Positions 1 through 9,415 of a stretch of DNA of 64,000 nucleotides are shown in pieces. The position numbers and the translations under genes are program-made. Below the pieces are notes generated by a model that did not search any database, was not told where the DNA came from, and worked only from the letters and a program-made list of their open reading frames with translations. The stretch spans positions 1,364,001 to 1,428,000 of the forward strand of contig NZ_PGFG01000001.1 of NCBI RefSeq assembly GCF_002797735.1. Reading direction: 5' to 3'. Source of the DNA: Thermoflavifilum aggregans. GTDB lineage: Bacteria > Bacteroidota > Bacteroidia > Chitinophagales > Chitinophagaceae. Numbering within the stretch: the stretch's first letter is position 1; each line of letters begins with the position of its first letter.

Positions 1-476
1 CCGTGGAAATTATTTATCACCCTTATGTGATACGTCAGTATAATTATCGCTGGTTTGTGATCGGAAGGAATGAACAGGAGAATCATAACAGATGGGTTCT
101 CGGATTGGATCGGATAAAAAATATAGAAGAAGAAAATTCAATTCAATATGTAAATAGCCCGGTGCAGAACTGGAAAGAACATTTTGAAGAGCTGATAGGC
201 GTTACCTGGCCTGATGGAGAAAAACCCAAAATAGTTGAGCTTATATTTACTCAGGATGCAGCTCCACGTGTCATCACCAAACCCATTCATCCTACCCAAA
301 AGCAGAAACGATTGCCAGATGGACGTTTGAAAGTAACTATTCAAGTAGTATTGAACAAAGAACTGGAAAATCTGATTCTTTCATTCGGCGAACAAGTGTG
401 TGTGGAATCTCCGGATGAGTTGCGCAATAGCATCGTTCAGCGATTGTCCGGTGCCTACAGGTGTTATCAGTCGTGA
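1..476 (+). CDS. WYL-domain transcriptional regulator, C-terminal part (5' end outside window)
   Basis: The reading frame is open from the left edge (frame begins at base 3), so the gene is cut and the GTG at 3 is probably internal. The visible ~157 residues hold the end of a WYL domain (Y-N-Y-R-W-F-V-I-G followed by LDRI at about residues 14-40, with WFV in place of the name-giving WYL) and then a WCX-like C-terminal domain (residues ~105-157, LKVTIQVVLNKEL onward). WYL proteins normally carry an N-terminal winged helix, which would lie upstream, and use the WYL domain to sense a ligand or nucleic acid. The target is not visible. The 3' end overlaps the convergent FUSC gene by 10 bp. Confidence 0.75.
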   Translation, partial: VEIIYHPYVIRQYNYRWFVIGRNEQENHNRWVLGLDRIKNIEEENSIQYVNSPVQNWKEHFEELIGVTWPDGEKPKIVELIFTQDAAPRVITKPIHPTQKQKRLPDGRLKVTIQVVLNKELENLILSFGEQVCVESPDELRNSIVQRLSGAYRCYQS

Positions 477-2692
477 ATGCTAGATCCGATTTGCAAATGA
501 ATGGAATCAGCACTTTGCAGGCTACGGATCATCTGATAAGTGCCTTCCACTTCTCTGACCAATAATGCTACCAGTTGCTGAATGAGTTGCAATGGCTTGT
601 TTTTTTCATCGGGCTGATAAATTTTTTCTGGATATAATTTTTGCTGTTGGATGGCAGATGCATCGGAGATTGTTAGATCAGATGTTTCCGGCATCATCTC
701 AGCAGCTTGGATCAATAATTTATGCAAGCTTTGCAGAGCTTGTCGTTCTTTTTGCCAGCCATTGGCAGCGGAAGTTGGAATCAGTTTGGCTTCCTGCCGG
801 AGGTATTGTGCCAGGGTATTCAGCAGCCTAGTGATGCGAATCTGGTAACCCAGCAGGATAAAATAGTTTTGCAGAAACTGTTGATGGGTTTCGGGTTCTT
901 CCTGCATTCGGCGAAGTGATAGAAATGCGTTCTGGTTGCTGATCTCGGCCTTGCGGCGATAGGGAAGGAGTTGCTGAAAGCTGATGTGTGGGCCTGCCAG
1001 TGCATCGGCCATGAACTGAAGATAAGCAGCGTTGGCAGCAATGGCCTGGCGAATAAGAGCAGGAAAACGATATTTTTCCCAATAGGGCCAGAATGCATAA
1101 CCTCCCAGCAATGCCAGCGCTGAGCCAGCTAATGTAACCAGCAGGCGAATGAGGCCCAGCTGCCAGGTAACAGGCTCCAGCAGATGAAACAAGGCAATGA
1201 CCATAATAGTGATGAAAAATGCGGCAATGGCGTAACGGCGCTGGATAAAATAAGCCATCAGAAAAGAACAAAGAGCCACAATGCCCAGGTTGATGACCAG
1301 CGGTAAATGCAGCCAGAACAGCAGCGAACCCACAATCACGCCGCCCAGCGTGCCCTGCACGCGCTGGGAAGCCTTTTGCAAGGTAGCTCCAAATTCGGGT
1401 TGCAGCACAATCATGGTAGTCATGGCCAGCCAATATCCGTGAGGAATATGAAACCACAGATACACGGCCACGCCTATGCCCATGGATAGTGACAGCCGCA
1501 ACGCATACCGAAAGATAAACGATTGAAAACTGAGAGGAAATCTCACCCAGGGTATGGTTTGCGGTATGGATGCACTGGTGATGAATTGACGCAGAAAAAG
1601 AGTAAAATCCGTGCGGGAAGGGATCCAGGTTTCTAAAATTTGCAAGGCTTCTTCAAACTGGTGAAACAGGGCATCGAGGATGGGACGGATGGCTTCTGTA
1701 GCTTCGCCTGAGCTTGGCATCAGTTTCAGTTGTTCCAGCCATAACTCAGCGCTGTGGCGGCTGCGCTCCAGACCAATGCGGGTGAAATATACATGCTCTC
1801 TCCGATGGGAGATGATGCTCAGCGCCAGCCGTTCTGCCGTACGCGACAGGTTGTCCAGCAAATAGGAAAATGTTTCCTTCGGAAAAGAATCCTGTTGCAG
1901 ATACGATTCGGTAGTTGTGCGAAGTGCTGCAAGGCTTTGCGCTACTTGCGATGCAATGCGGCGCAATTCCACCAGCTGATAAACCTGCCTGTAGAGCCGA
2001 GCCCTTGCCAGTGCTTGTTTACGGCTCAGCCACTCCATGGAATCGCTCATCGCCTGCCGAAAGGATAATTCATGTTCATCCAGTGGGTTGAGTACATCCG
2101 GCTGAGCAGCATGTGGCTGAAATTGTTGTTCGTAAAAAGCATGCAGCCAGTCAGCCAATGCTTTCCACACCAGCGCTACAGATCTGCGAAAGGGACTGAA
2201 AGGCACAAATGCCCAGGCCAGCACGGTGAAACCAATAGCCAGCAAGCCACCGGTACTTACCCATGCAAACAGATGCAGAGCTGTTTGCCGGTTGCCGGGA
2301 TGGTCAAGCGTAAGCAAATACAGCAATAGCACGGATATGGTAATGCCCGGGCCGAAATTGCCCGTCTGCCTCACAAAACCGCCCAGAAAAGCCAGCACCA
2401 TCATCAGCAGGGTAGCAACAAGCCAGCAATGCCCGGCCAGCTTGCCCAGCATGGCACATACGGCAGCGGCAAGCGTGGCACCACTCAGAATGAGTATTTT
2501 CAGCGGATAGCTGCCGGGGATAAGTACGTTGGATAACAGTTGTGCCGTCAACGCTATCCATACAGCCTCACCCATGTGACCAGTCAGCAATCCCCAGATC
2601 AGCGGCACCACAAAAGCAAGCGTAACCCTGACAGCCCGGCCTATGGCGGGTTCAAAATATTCTTGTAGGATAATCTGATGTAAGGGTTTCAA
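467..2692 (-). CDS. FUSC-family (YccS/YhfK-like) inner-membrane protein
   Basis: 741 residues with the doubled architecture of the FUSC/YccS family. A first hydrophobic block (about residues 20-170) is followed by a long soluble helical region (about 180-385), a second block of membrane helices (about 395-540) and a soluble C-terminal tail. Relatives are aromatic-acid or fusaric-acid efflux components or proteins of unknown transport substrate, and no substrate can be read from the sequence. The ATG at 2692 starts M-K-P-L-H-Q and gives full family length. The gene stands alone: a 465-bp gap lies upstream, and its stop overlaps the convergent WYL gene. Confidence 0.8.
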   Translation of the reverse strand: MKPLHQIILQEYFEPAIGRAVRVTLAFVVPLIWGLLTGHMGEAVWIALTAQLLSNVLIPGSYPLKILILSGATLAAAVCAMLGKLAGHCWLVATLLMMVLAFLGGFVRQTGNFGPGITISVLLLYLLTLDHPGNRQTALHLFAWVSTGGLLAIGFTVLAWAFVPFSPFRRSVALVWKALADWLHAFYEQQFQPHAAQPDVLNPLDEHELSFRQAMSDSMEWLSRKQALARARLYRQVYQLVELRRIASQVAQSLAALRTTTESYLQQDSFPKETFSYLLDNLSRTAERLALSIISHRREHVYFTRIGLERSRHSAELWLEQLKLMPSSGEATEAIRPILDALFHQFEEALQILETWIPSRTDFTLFLRQFITSASIPQTIPWVRFPLSFQSFIFRYALRLSLSMGIGVAVYLWFHIPHGYWLAMTTMIVLQPEFGATLQKASQRVQGTLGGVIVGSLLFWLHLPLVINLGIVALCSFLMAYFIQRRYAIAAFFITIMVIALFHLLEPVTWQLGLIRLLVTLAGSALALLGGYAFWPYWEKYRFPALIRQAIAANAAYLQFMADALAGPHISFQQLLPYRRKAEISNQNAFLSLRRMQEEPETHQQFLQNYFILLGYQIRITRLLNTLAQYLRQEAKLIPTSAANGWQKERQALQSLHKLLIQAAEMMPETSDLTISDASAIQQQKLYPEKIYQPDEKNKPLQLIQQLVALLVREVEGTYQMIRSLQSADSIHLQIGSSIHD

Positions 2693-3157
2693 ATCTTTTT
2701 ACCTGTAAAATAAAAGAAAAGATCCTTTCAGGAAAGATCAGCAAGCAATAAATGATGCAGTATAGATGCAGAATTTGTGCAAAATGGATGCAAAACGCAT
2801 GTTTTCTCTCTTTTTACTTTTTACACAAGCATTGGCAGCAAAATGATGAAAGTGAAACAAATGATATATGCTTTTGGATAAAACTTTTACATTTATGATA
2901 AGTCAGCATACGTACTGGTCCATGATGTAATTTCAATCTATTTTTGTTCAATAGATAAACCGAGATGATATCATAACAGCATACAATGGAATTCAGATTT
3001 TATCCATGGGTAAAAAGAAATGAAACCAGGATTTTGCAGGCAAGATGTTTGGATAAATCTGCAAATATTTTTTCCGATGAAATGGATCGTAAAAAAATTC
3101 CCTTTCATGTATGACAGACAATGAAAGGGAATCGATAAAATGTTATAACCCGGATGA
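2693..3157. other. Intergenic region between FUSC gene and SPT-like gene
   Basis: 465 bp of AT-rich sequence. Its right end holds the terminator of the SPT-like gene (separate entry). The left part must contain the promoter for the leftward FUSC gene, but I found no convincing TTG/TAnnTTTG pair there. A TATTTTTG motif on the plus strand near 2940 has no gene downstream. No credible small ORF or RNA gene seen. Confidence 0.5.
3091..3132 (-). terminator. Rho-independent terminator of the SPT-like gene
   Basis: Perfect 12-bp inverted repeat (ATTCCCTTTCAT at 3097-3108 and its complement at 3121-3132) with a 12-nt loop. Read on the minus strand, the stem runs directly into a run of T (A-run 3091-3097 on the plus strand). 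It lies just past the stop codon of the leftward gene. Confidence 0.8.
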
Positions 3158-4402
3158 CTATTGCACCAGTGGTATTTCTTTTAACTGATAAGCCTGTGCA
3201 TCCAGTTTTTTCTTTACTTCTGCAAAAGCATGCAGGGTTTGTTCAATATCTTCATCTGTATGCAAGGCAGTAGGAGTAAGCCGGTAAATAATCTGTCCTT
3301 TTGGTATCACCGGATATACCACAATGGAGCAAAATACATGATAAGTTTCTCGCAGATCCACCAGCATGGCTGTGGCTTCGGGTATGTTGCCTTTCATATA
3401 AACCGGAGTAACCGGAGAGTTGGTATGTCCGATATCAAACCCGTTTTTCTTTAATCCTTCCTGCAACTTGCGCACATTATTCCACAGTTTTTCCCGCAAT
3501 TCCGGATGATTGCGCAGCAATTCCAGGCGTTTCAGATTGCCAATGACAATGGGCATGGGCAGCGATTTGGCAAAAATCTGGGAGCGGATGTTATATCGCA
3601 GATAATCAATCACGGGTTTGTCGCCGCTTACAAATGCACCGATGGAAGCCATGGATTTGGCAAAGGTGGAAAAATACAGATCAATACCATCCTGGCAGCC
3701 TTGATGTTCGCCGGTACCGGCGCCCGTTTTCCCCATGGTGCCAAAACCATGCGCATCATCTACCAACAGGCGGAACTGATATTTTTCCTTCAGGGCAATG
3801 ATTTCTTTCAGTTTTCCCTGATCGCCGGCCATGCCAAATACGCCTTCGGTAATGACCAGGATGCCTCCGCCTGTGGTTTTCACCATTTCAGTTGCACGTT
3901 TCAGTTGTTTTTCCAAATCTTCCACATCGTTGTGTTTAAACACGTACCGGTGACCGGCATGCAATCGTACGCCATCAATAATGCAGGCATGGCTTTCAGC
4001 GTCATATACAATCACATCATGGCGGTTGCATAAGGCATCAATGGAGCTCATGATGCCCTGATAGCCATAGTTCAGCAGGCAGGTATCTTCTTTTTGTACG
4101 AAGGCAGAAAGTTCTTTTTCCAGTTGTTCATGATAATCGGAATTACCGCTCATCATGCGGGCGCCCATAGGAGAAGCCAATCCAAATTCAGCAGCAGCGC
4201 GGGCATCAGTTTCACGTACTTCCGGATGATTGGCCAGGCCGAGATAGTTATTTAAACTCCAGATGATTTTTTCTTTGCCACGAAATTTCATGCGATTGCC
4301 AATCGGGCCTTCCAGCTTGGGAAAAGCAAAATAACCATGAGCACGATCAGAATGTTGTCCGATGGGTCCTTTGTTTTTTAACAACTTCTCGAAAATATCC
4401 AT
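3158..4402 (-). CDS. Serine palmitoyltransferase-like alpha-oxoamine synthase (PLP-dependent)
   Basis: Fold type I PLP enzyme of the alpha-oxoamine synthase family, which condenses an amino acid with an acyl-CoA. Numbered from the upstream ATG at 4429, visible features are the stacking histidine in D-A-E-S-H-A-C (H147), the V-D-D-A-H-G-F-G motif (D225, H227) and the PLP lysine in S-T-F-A-K-S-M (K258). Bacteroidota proteins of this type, often annotated 2-amino-3-ketobutyrate CoA ligase, include the serine palmitoyltransferases that start sphingolipid synthesis. That is my preferred call; glycine C-acetyltransferase is the alternative. I place the start at 4402 (M-D-I-F-E-K-L-L), because a TACTTTTG -7 box at 4436-4443 would put the transcript start near the upstream ATG. 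Single-gene unit, divergent from fecR. Confidence 0.78.
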   Translation of the reverse strand: MDIFEKLLKNKGPIGQHSDRAHGYFAFPKLEGPIGNRMKFRGKEKIIWSLNNYLGLANHPEVRETDARAAAEFGLASPMGARMMSGNSDYHEQLEKELSAFVQKEDTCLLNYGYQGIMSSIDALCNRHDVIVYDAESHACIIDGVRLHAGHRYVFKHNDVEDLEKQLKRATEMVKTTGGGILVITEGVFGMAGDQGKLKEIIALKEKYQFRLLVDDAHGFGTMGKTGAGTGEHQGCQDGIDLYFSTFAKSMASIGAFVSGDKPVIDYLRYNIRSQIFAKSLPMPIVIGNLKRLELLRNHPELREKLWNNVRKLQEGLKKNGFDIGHTNSPVTPVYMKGNIPEATAMLVDLRETYHVFCSIVVYPVIPKGQIIYRLTPTALHTDEDIEQTLHAFAEVKKKLDAQAYQLKEIPLVQ

Positions 4403-4435
4403 AAGGCAAGTTTTAAAGGTGTCAAACAAGCTTTA

Positions 4436-4443
4436 CAAAAGTA
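4436..4443 (-). promoter_or_regulatory. Putative -7 element for the SPT-like gene
   Basis: Plus-strand CAAAAGTA reads TACTTTTG on the minus strand, matching the Bacteroidota -7 consensus TAnnTTTG. It is ~33 bp before the ATG at 4402. A CAA (TTG on the minus strand) at 4469-4471 is 25 bp away, slightly long for the -33 element, so support is moderate. Confidence 0.35.
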
Positions 4444-4589
4444 TAAAATCCGCCTCTTTTCTGCCGAACAATTTCTGTTTATCTCCCCGCAATTCACTAC
4501 CCGTAAGGAATTGTATGGAAGCAAGAAAAATTTTTCCCCGGTTTAGGGGTAAGGGATCATCTGATTGTTCTTAAAGGAAAAGGGCATTC

Positions 4590-5687
4590 ATGGAAACGGA
4601 TGAACAAAGGCTCTGGATTCTGATGAGCCGGAAGCTTACCGGTGAGGCTACAGAAGAGGAGATCAGGCAGCTGGATGCATGGCTGAAGGCTGATCCGCAT
4701 GTCATGTATTGCTATCAGGTGTTTTTGCAGTTGTGGCAGGGTGAAGGGGCTTCGATTCATCCCAAAGAACTGGAAGAAAAATATATCCGTCAGCAAAAGC
4801 TTATCCAAGATGCGGAGGCGGCTGAAGAGGAAAGGCAGGCACAAGGGCAGCGCAGGCGCATCGGATGGCGGGTGATGCTGGCTGCAGCCATGATCAGCGG
4901 TGTGATTGCAACGATCTGGTTGATGAAAAACCCTATCAGGTTGCACACCACGCCGGCTGCCGATGAGTGGGTAACAGTTTCAACGCCCAATGGTATCCGC
5001 GCTCACGTGGTGCTGCCCGACAGTACACAGGTCTGGCTGAATGCCGGCAGTGAGATGCGTTACAAAAAGGATATTGACATAGCCTCTCTGCGTGAGATTA
5101 CCCTTTCTGGGGAAGCTTATTTTGAAGTGCAGCACAGGCCTCATCAGCCTATGGTCATTCATACCCGGCATCTGGATATTCGCGATCTGGGTACGGCCTT
5201 CAATGTACGCGCCTACCCCGATGATCCGGTAACTGAAGCTACATTGATTGAAGGCGCTATCGAAATCATCAGCCGCAGCCATCCGGAAGAAAAAATCCGC
5301 TTAAAACCCAGCCAGCGCATTACTTTCTATCATGATAGCTGGACGGTAAACGGTCAGCCGGCGCATCCCAACATTTCCCCAAACACCGAAGGGAAAAATT
5401 ATGCACTTACCCAGGTAAAACCCGATCCGAAAGAAAGCCTGATTCCGGATACAGCCTGGAAAGTGAACAAGCTAGTATTCCAGAGCGAACGATTTGATGA
5501 ACTGGTAAAGCAGCTGGAACGCTGGTACAACGTCCATATTATTCTCAAAAGCAAAGTAGTGGCAGGTTATAAGCTTACCGGCAGTTTTGAAAACGAAGAC
5601 ATTGAACAGGCATTGAAAGCTTTGCAGATTACAGCGCCATTTGATTATCACATTCGCAATGACAGCATCTGGATTGAAAAACCTTAA
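4590..5687 (+). CDS. FecR-family anti-sigma factor
   Basis: 365 residues with the standard Bacteroidota FecR layout. An N-terminal cytoplasmic helical region (residues 1-85, sigma-binding) is followed by one membrane helix (about 90-110), a FecR domain in the periplasm (about 125-215) and a C-terminal DUF4974-type domain (about 285-360, beginning L-V-F-Q-S-E-R-F-D-E-L). FecR proteins hold an ECF sigma factor at the membrane and release it when the STN domain of a partner SusC signals substrate binding. The SusC just downstream has such an STN domain, so they are a likely pair. Odd: no ECF sigma gene is adjacent, only the divergent SPT-like gene. Confidence 0.88.
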   Translation: METDEQRLWILMSRKLTGEATEEEIRQLDAWLKADPHVMYCYQVFLQLWQGEGASIHPKELEEKYIRQQKLIQDAEAAEEERQAQGQRRRIGWRVMLAAAMISGVIATIWLMKNPIRLHTTPAADEWVTVSTPNGIRAHVVLPDSTQVWLNAGSEMRYKKDIDIASLREITLSGEAYFEVQHRPHQPMVIHTRHLDIRDLGTAFNVRAYPDDPVTEATLIEGAIEIISRSHPEEKIRLKPSQRITFYHDSWTVNGQPAHPNISPNTEGKNYALTQVKPDPKESLIPDTAWKVNKLVFQSERFDELVKQLERWYNVHIILKSKVVAGYKLTGSFENEDIEQALKALQITAPFDYHIRNDSIWIEKP

Positions 5688-5780
5688 AGATATTTTCATG
5701 AACCCTCAAACCCATGTACCATGATCACATTCAACTCAAGCTGATAAAAACAGGAAATGCACACAGCTCTGGTAAACATA

Positions 5781-5877
5781 TATCGGCTTTTGGGGCTGGC
5801 CGATAAACAGGAGCCGGCGCATTTCCCGTGAATTCGACAATCTTCTTCGTGCCGGTTGCGACGATCAGCGAAGAAGA
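5781..5877 (+). promoter_or_regulatory. Two hairpins in the fecR-susC gap
   Basis: The 228-bp gap before susC contains TATCGGC (5781-5787) paired with GCCGATA (5799-5805), and TCTTCTTCG (5841-5849) paired with CGAAGAAGA (5869-5877). Neither is followed by a T-run, so they are more likely leader RNA structure or transcript-end stabilisers than terminators. No clear promoter motif was found in the gap. Confidence 0.3.
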
Positions 5878-5915
5878 AAGGGCTTATTTATTCACCAAAT
5901 AAACCGATTAAAATT

Positions 5916-8900
5916 ATGAAAAAATCTCCTTTACCAACAAGCAATCATGCGTTGTCGGATTTGGAAAGACAGCGACATGTATTCCGAAAATACTTCTTGC
6001 ATATGAAGATGACTGTTTTGATGGTGATGCTGCTGGCTATACAGGCTTCGGCGCGGGTATATTCCCAGGAAATGGTGAGCCTACACCTGCAGGATGTAGA
6101 CATCGCCAGGGCATTACATCTGATTGAAAAGAAAAGCAGTTATCGTTTTCTGTATAACGATGCCTGGCTGCAGAATCATCCGCGGGTGAGCCTGGATGTA
6201 CACCAGCAAAGCATTACCGAAGTGGTAAGCCAGCTGCTGGCAGGCACGGGGCTTACCTATACGCTGGTGGGAGACAGGCTTATAGTTATTGCTCCGCAGG
6301 ATGTAAATATTCAGGAGGTACGGCTGACCGGAGTGGTCCGCGATAGCCAGGGGCAGCCGCTGGCAGGCGTAACGGTAAAAGTAAAAGGCACCAATGTGGG
6401 CACCATCACCGATGAGCAGGGGCGCTTTGCCCTGGAAGTCCCCAATCAGCAGGCAGTACTGGTATTCAGCTATGTGGGATATCAACCCCGCGAGATTCCG
6501 GTAAGCGAATATGCTGCCGGACAGGAGCTGGTAGTTACCCTTCAGCAGATTGCCAGCAACCTGAATGAATTGGTGGTAGTAGGTTATGGTACCCAGAAAA
6601 AGAGTGTAGTAACCGGAGCCATATCCAGTGTGCGTTCCAATGAGCTGCAGGACATGCCCATGTCGCGCATCGAGCAATCCCTGCAGGGACGGGCATCTGG
6701 ACTTACCATTGCAGCCAGTTCGGGTCAGCCGGGAGCACCGGCCACCGTGCGCGTCAGGGGTACTACGTCCATAAACAACAGTGATCCGCTTTATGTGGTG
6801 GATGGTGTACCTATTGACATTGGAGGTATTGATTATCTGAATCCCAATGATATAGCATCTATTGAAGTGCTGAAAGATGCGGCTTCAGCAGCGATTTACG
6901 GGGCGCGAGCTGCCAGCGGAGTGATTCTGATTACCACCAAGAAAGGAGCAGCCGGAGCTATGAAAGTGAATTACAGTGGATATTACGGCACTCAGTCGCC
7001 AGCCCGCAAGTTGCATTTGCTTGATGCACAAGAATATGCAACCCTGCGCAATGAATCGGCATTGGCTGCAGGAAAAGGATTGGTATTTTCCGATCCGGCC
7101 GCGCTGGGCAAAGGAACTGACTGGCAAAGCCTGATTTTTAACAACCATGCCAAGGTACAAAACCACGACCTCAGCATCAGCGGCGGCAACCAGAAATCCA
7201 CCTACTACGCTTCATTCGACTACTACGATCAGGAAGGAGTGGTGGCCACACCTATTTCGGAATACAAACGATTTTCTGTACGGTTTAATTCGGCCCACCA
7301 AATCAACGCCTGGCTGAAATTTGGCAACAATCTCGGCTATTCCTATATCAAAAGCAAGGGCAGCCTGAATACCAACAGCGAATTTGGAGGGCCGCTCAGT
7401 TCGGCCATCAATTTGGATCCCATCACACCGGCCGTAATTACAGACCCTACAGTGGCCAACAGCCCGCCATACAGCACCTATGCTCAGCAAATCATCCGTG
7501 ACCCGCTAGGCAGACCGTATGGTATCTCTTCCATCGTGGGGCAGGAAATGACCAATCCTTTGGCATACATTCAAACCCAGCTGGGCAACTATGGCTGGTC
7601 GCACAATATCGTGGGCAATGTGTATGCTGAAATTACACCTGTCGAAGGACTTACTTTCCGCACCAGCATCGGCGCCAAACAGGCTTTCTGGGGAAGCCAG
7701 AGCTTCACGCCTACCTTTTACCTGAGCCCAACGGTATCGCATCTGGGCGGCCCGGAACTGTATCGCACCCAAAACCAGGGGCTGATCTGGAACTGGGAAA
7801 ATACCCTTTCCTATACCCGCCAGATACACCAGCACCATATTACCCTGCTGGCTGGTACCAGTGCACAGGAAAATACAGCCAACGGACTGGGCGTGACGTA
7901 TAAAGGCCTGCCGGTAAACAATTACCAGGATGCTTCCATGAATTTTAGCCTGCCTGAAGTAACCAATGGCATTGCCAACAGGCCGGGTTACGGATATGAA
8001 AACCAAATCTACCGGTTAAGTTCCTATTTCGGACGTGTGGTGTATGATTATGCCGGGAGATATTTGCTCACAGCCATTCTTCGTGTAGATGGCTCTTCCC
8101 GTTTCGGAAGCAACAACAAATACGGCAGTTTCCCCTCGGCTTCCGTGGGATGGATTCCCAGCATGGAGACATTCTGGCCGGAAAACCGAATTGTCAATTA
8201 CCTGAAGATTCGGGGATCATATGGGATTACGGGAAATGACAATATTGGCGATTTCCAGTATGTTTCCACGGTTAGCGGCGGCCGCAATTATCCTTTTGGT
8301 AATGATCACATCCAGGTGGGCTACAGCCCCAACGCACCGGCCAATCCCGACCTGAAATGGGAACAGACCAGCCAGCTCAACATAGGCTTTGATGCCGTGG
8401 TATGGACGGATTTCAATGTAACGTTCGACTGGTATGTAAAGAAAACTACCGGTATGCTGCTCCAGATCCAGATTCCAGGTTATGTGGGAGCTTCCGGTGA
8501 ACCTTTCGGCAATGTAGCCAGCCTGAAAGACAATGGCTTTGAACTGGAACTGGGTTATCACAAGCGCATAGGTCAGGTGGAATTGCAGGCCAACGGCAAT
8601 GCTTCCTTTGTCCAGAACACCATTACCAATATTGGCGACAACAGCTTTTTCACTGCTGGCACCTTCCAGGCCAGCGCCTATGAAATTGCCCGTACGGCTG
8701 TAGGTCATCCCATTGCATCGTTTTACGGATTCAAAATCCTGGGTATTTTCCAGACTCAGGCTGACGTGGATAATTATGTTGATCCCAAGACCGGCGGCAA
8801 AATTCAGCCCAACGCCAAACCCGGCGATTTCAAATGGGCTGATCTGAATCACAACGGCATCATTGACGACAGCGACCGTACATTTATTGGTAATCCCACG

Positions 8901-9380
8901 CCCGACTGGACTTTTGGATTTACCGTTTCTGCAAAATGGAAACAATTTGATATACTGGTGTTTGGGCAGGGTGTGGCCGGCAACAAAATCTTCCAGGGCT
9001 TGAGAAGACTGGATATTCCTACAGCCAACTGGACCAAGGCCGCACTGGGGCGGTGGACGGGGCCGGGTACTTCCAACAGCTTCCCCCGGCTGGTTGACAA
9101 TGACCCGAATCACAACTTTACCTATCCTTCCACCTTCTATCTGTCGGACGGATCTTATCTGCGCGTGAAAACCATTCAGGTAGGATATCGCCTGCCTTCC
9201 CGGCTCATCAGCCGATGGGGTATGGATCATTTGCGGGTGTATGTAGGTGCCAACAACCTCGTCACCTTTACCCGCTACAGCGGCTACGATCCGGAGATCG
9301 GCGGCAGCAGCTACAGCATTGACAGGGGCGTATATCCGCAGGCCAAATCATTTGTCGTCGGACTGGACTTTGGATTATGA
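5916..9380 (+). CDS. SusC/RagA-family TonB-dependent transporter with STN signalling domain (beta-glucan PUL)
   Basis: About 1154 residues from the ATG at 5916, which lies in the typical AAAATTATGAAAAAA context; an upstream in-frame ATG at 5856 would add 20 unlikely residues. Order: a long N-terminal stretch with a signal segment (M-T-V-L-M-V-M-L-L-A-I-Q), an STN domain (D-V-D-I-A-R-A-L onward), a carboxypeptidase-regulatory-like repeat (L-T-G-V-V-R-D-S-Q-G), the plug (V-V-V-G-Y-G-T-Q-K-K-S-V-V-T-G) and a 22-strand barrel ending F-V-V-G-L-D-F-G-L. It imports oligosaccharides across the outer membrane with TonB energy. The STN domain links it to the upstream FecR. Its stop overlaps a possible SusD start by 4 bp. 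Confidence 0.95.
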   Translation: MKKSPLPTSNHALSDLERQRHVFRKYFLHMKMTVLMVMLLAIQASARVYSQEMVSLHLQDVDIARALHLIEKKSSYRFLYNDAWLQNHPRVSLDVHQQSITEVVSQLLAGTGLTYTLVGDRLIVIAPQDVNIQEVRLTGVVRDSQGQPLAGVTVKVKGTNVGTITDEQGRFALEVPNQQAVLVFSYVGYQPREIPVSEYAAGQELVVTLQQIASNLNELVVVGYGTQKKSVVTGAISSVRSNELQDMPMSRIEQSLQGRASGLTIAASSGQPGAPATVRVRGTTSINNSDPLYVVDGVPIDIGGIDYLNPNDIASIEVLKDAASAAIYGARAASGVILITTKKGAAGAMKVNYSGYYGTQSPARKLHLLDAQEYATLRNESALAAGKGLVFSDPAALGKGTDWQSLIFNNHAKVQNHDLSISGGNQKSTYYASFDYYDQEGVVATPISEYKRFSVRFNSAHQINAWLKFGNNLGYSYIKSKGSLNTNSEFGGPLSSAINLDPITPAVITDPTVANSPPYSTYAQQIIRDPLGRPYGISSIVGQEMTNPLAYIQTQLGNYGWSHNIVGNVYAEITPVEGLTFRTSIGAKQAFWGSQSFTPTFYLSPTVSHLGGPELYRTQNQGLIWNWENTLSYTRQIHQHHITLLAGTSAQENTANGLGVTYKGLPVNNYQDASMNFSLPEVTNGIANRPGYGYENQIYRLSSYFGRVVYDYAGRYLLTAILRVDGSSRFGSNNKYGSFPSASVGWIPSMETFWPENRIVNYLKIRGSYGITGNDNIGDFQYVSTVSGGRNYPFGNDHIQVGYSPNAPANPDLKWEQTSQLNIGFDAVVWTDFNVTFDWYVKKTTGMLLQIQIPGYVGASGEPFGNVASLKDNGFELELGYHKRIGQVELQANGNASFVQNTITNIGDNSFFTAGTFQASAYEIARTAVGHPIASFYGFKILGIFQTQADVDNYVDPKTGGKIQPNAKPGDFKWADLNHNGIIDDSDRTFIGNPTPDWTFGFTVSAKWKQFDILVFGQGVAGNKIFQGLRRLDIPTANWTKAALGRWTGPGTSNSFPRLVDNDPNHNFTYPSTFYLSDGSYLRVKTIQVGYRLPSRLISRWGMDHLRVYVGANNLVTFTRYSGYDPEIGGSSYSIDRGVYPQAKSFVVGLDFGL

Positions 9381-9415
9381 ACATTATTGCTAACACCGTT
9401 CAAAAATGGATGACC

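Noticed and set aside
828-1457. 209-codon minus-strand frame inside the FUSC gene
   Set aside because: Out-of-frame shadow on the same strand as the FUSC gene; low-complexity serine/alanine/histidine-rich translation.
2939-2948. TATTTTTG promoter-like motif on the plus strand
   Set aside because: No rightward gene follows for 1.6 kb, so it is probably chance in AT-rich DNA.
8217-9230. 337-codon reading frame on the minus strand
   Set aside because: Lies fully antisense to the SusC barrel, has no family features, and reflects the codon bias of susC.
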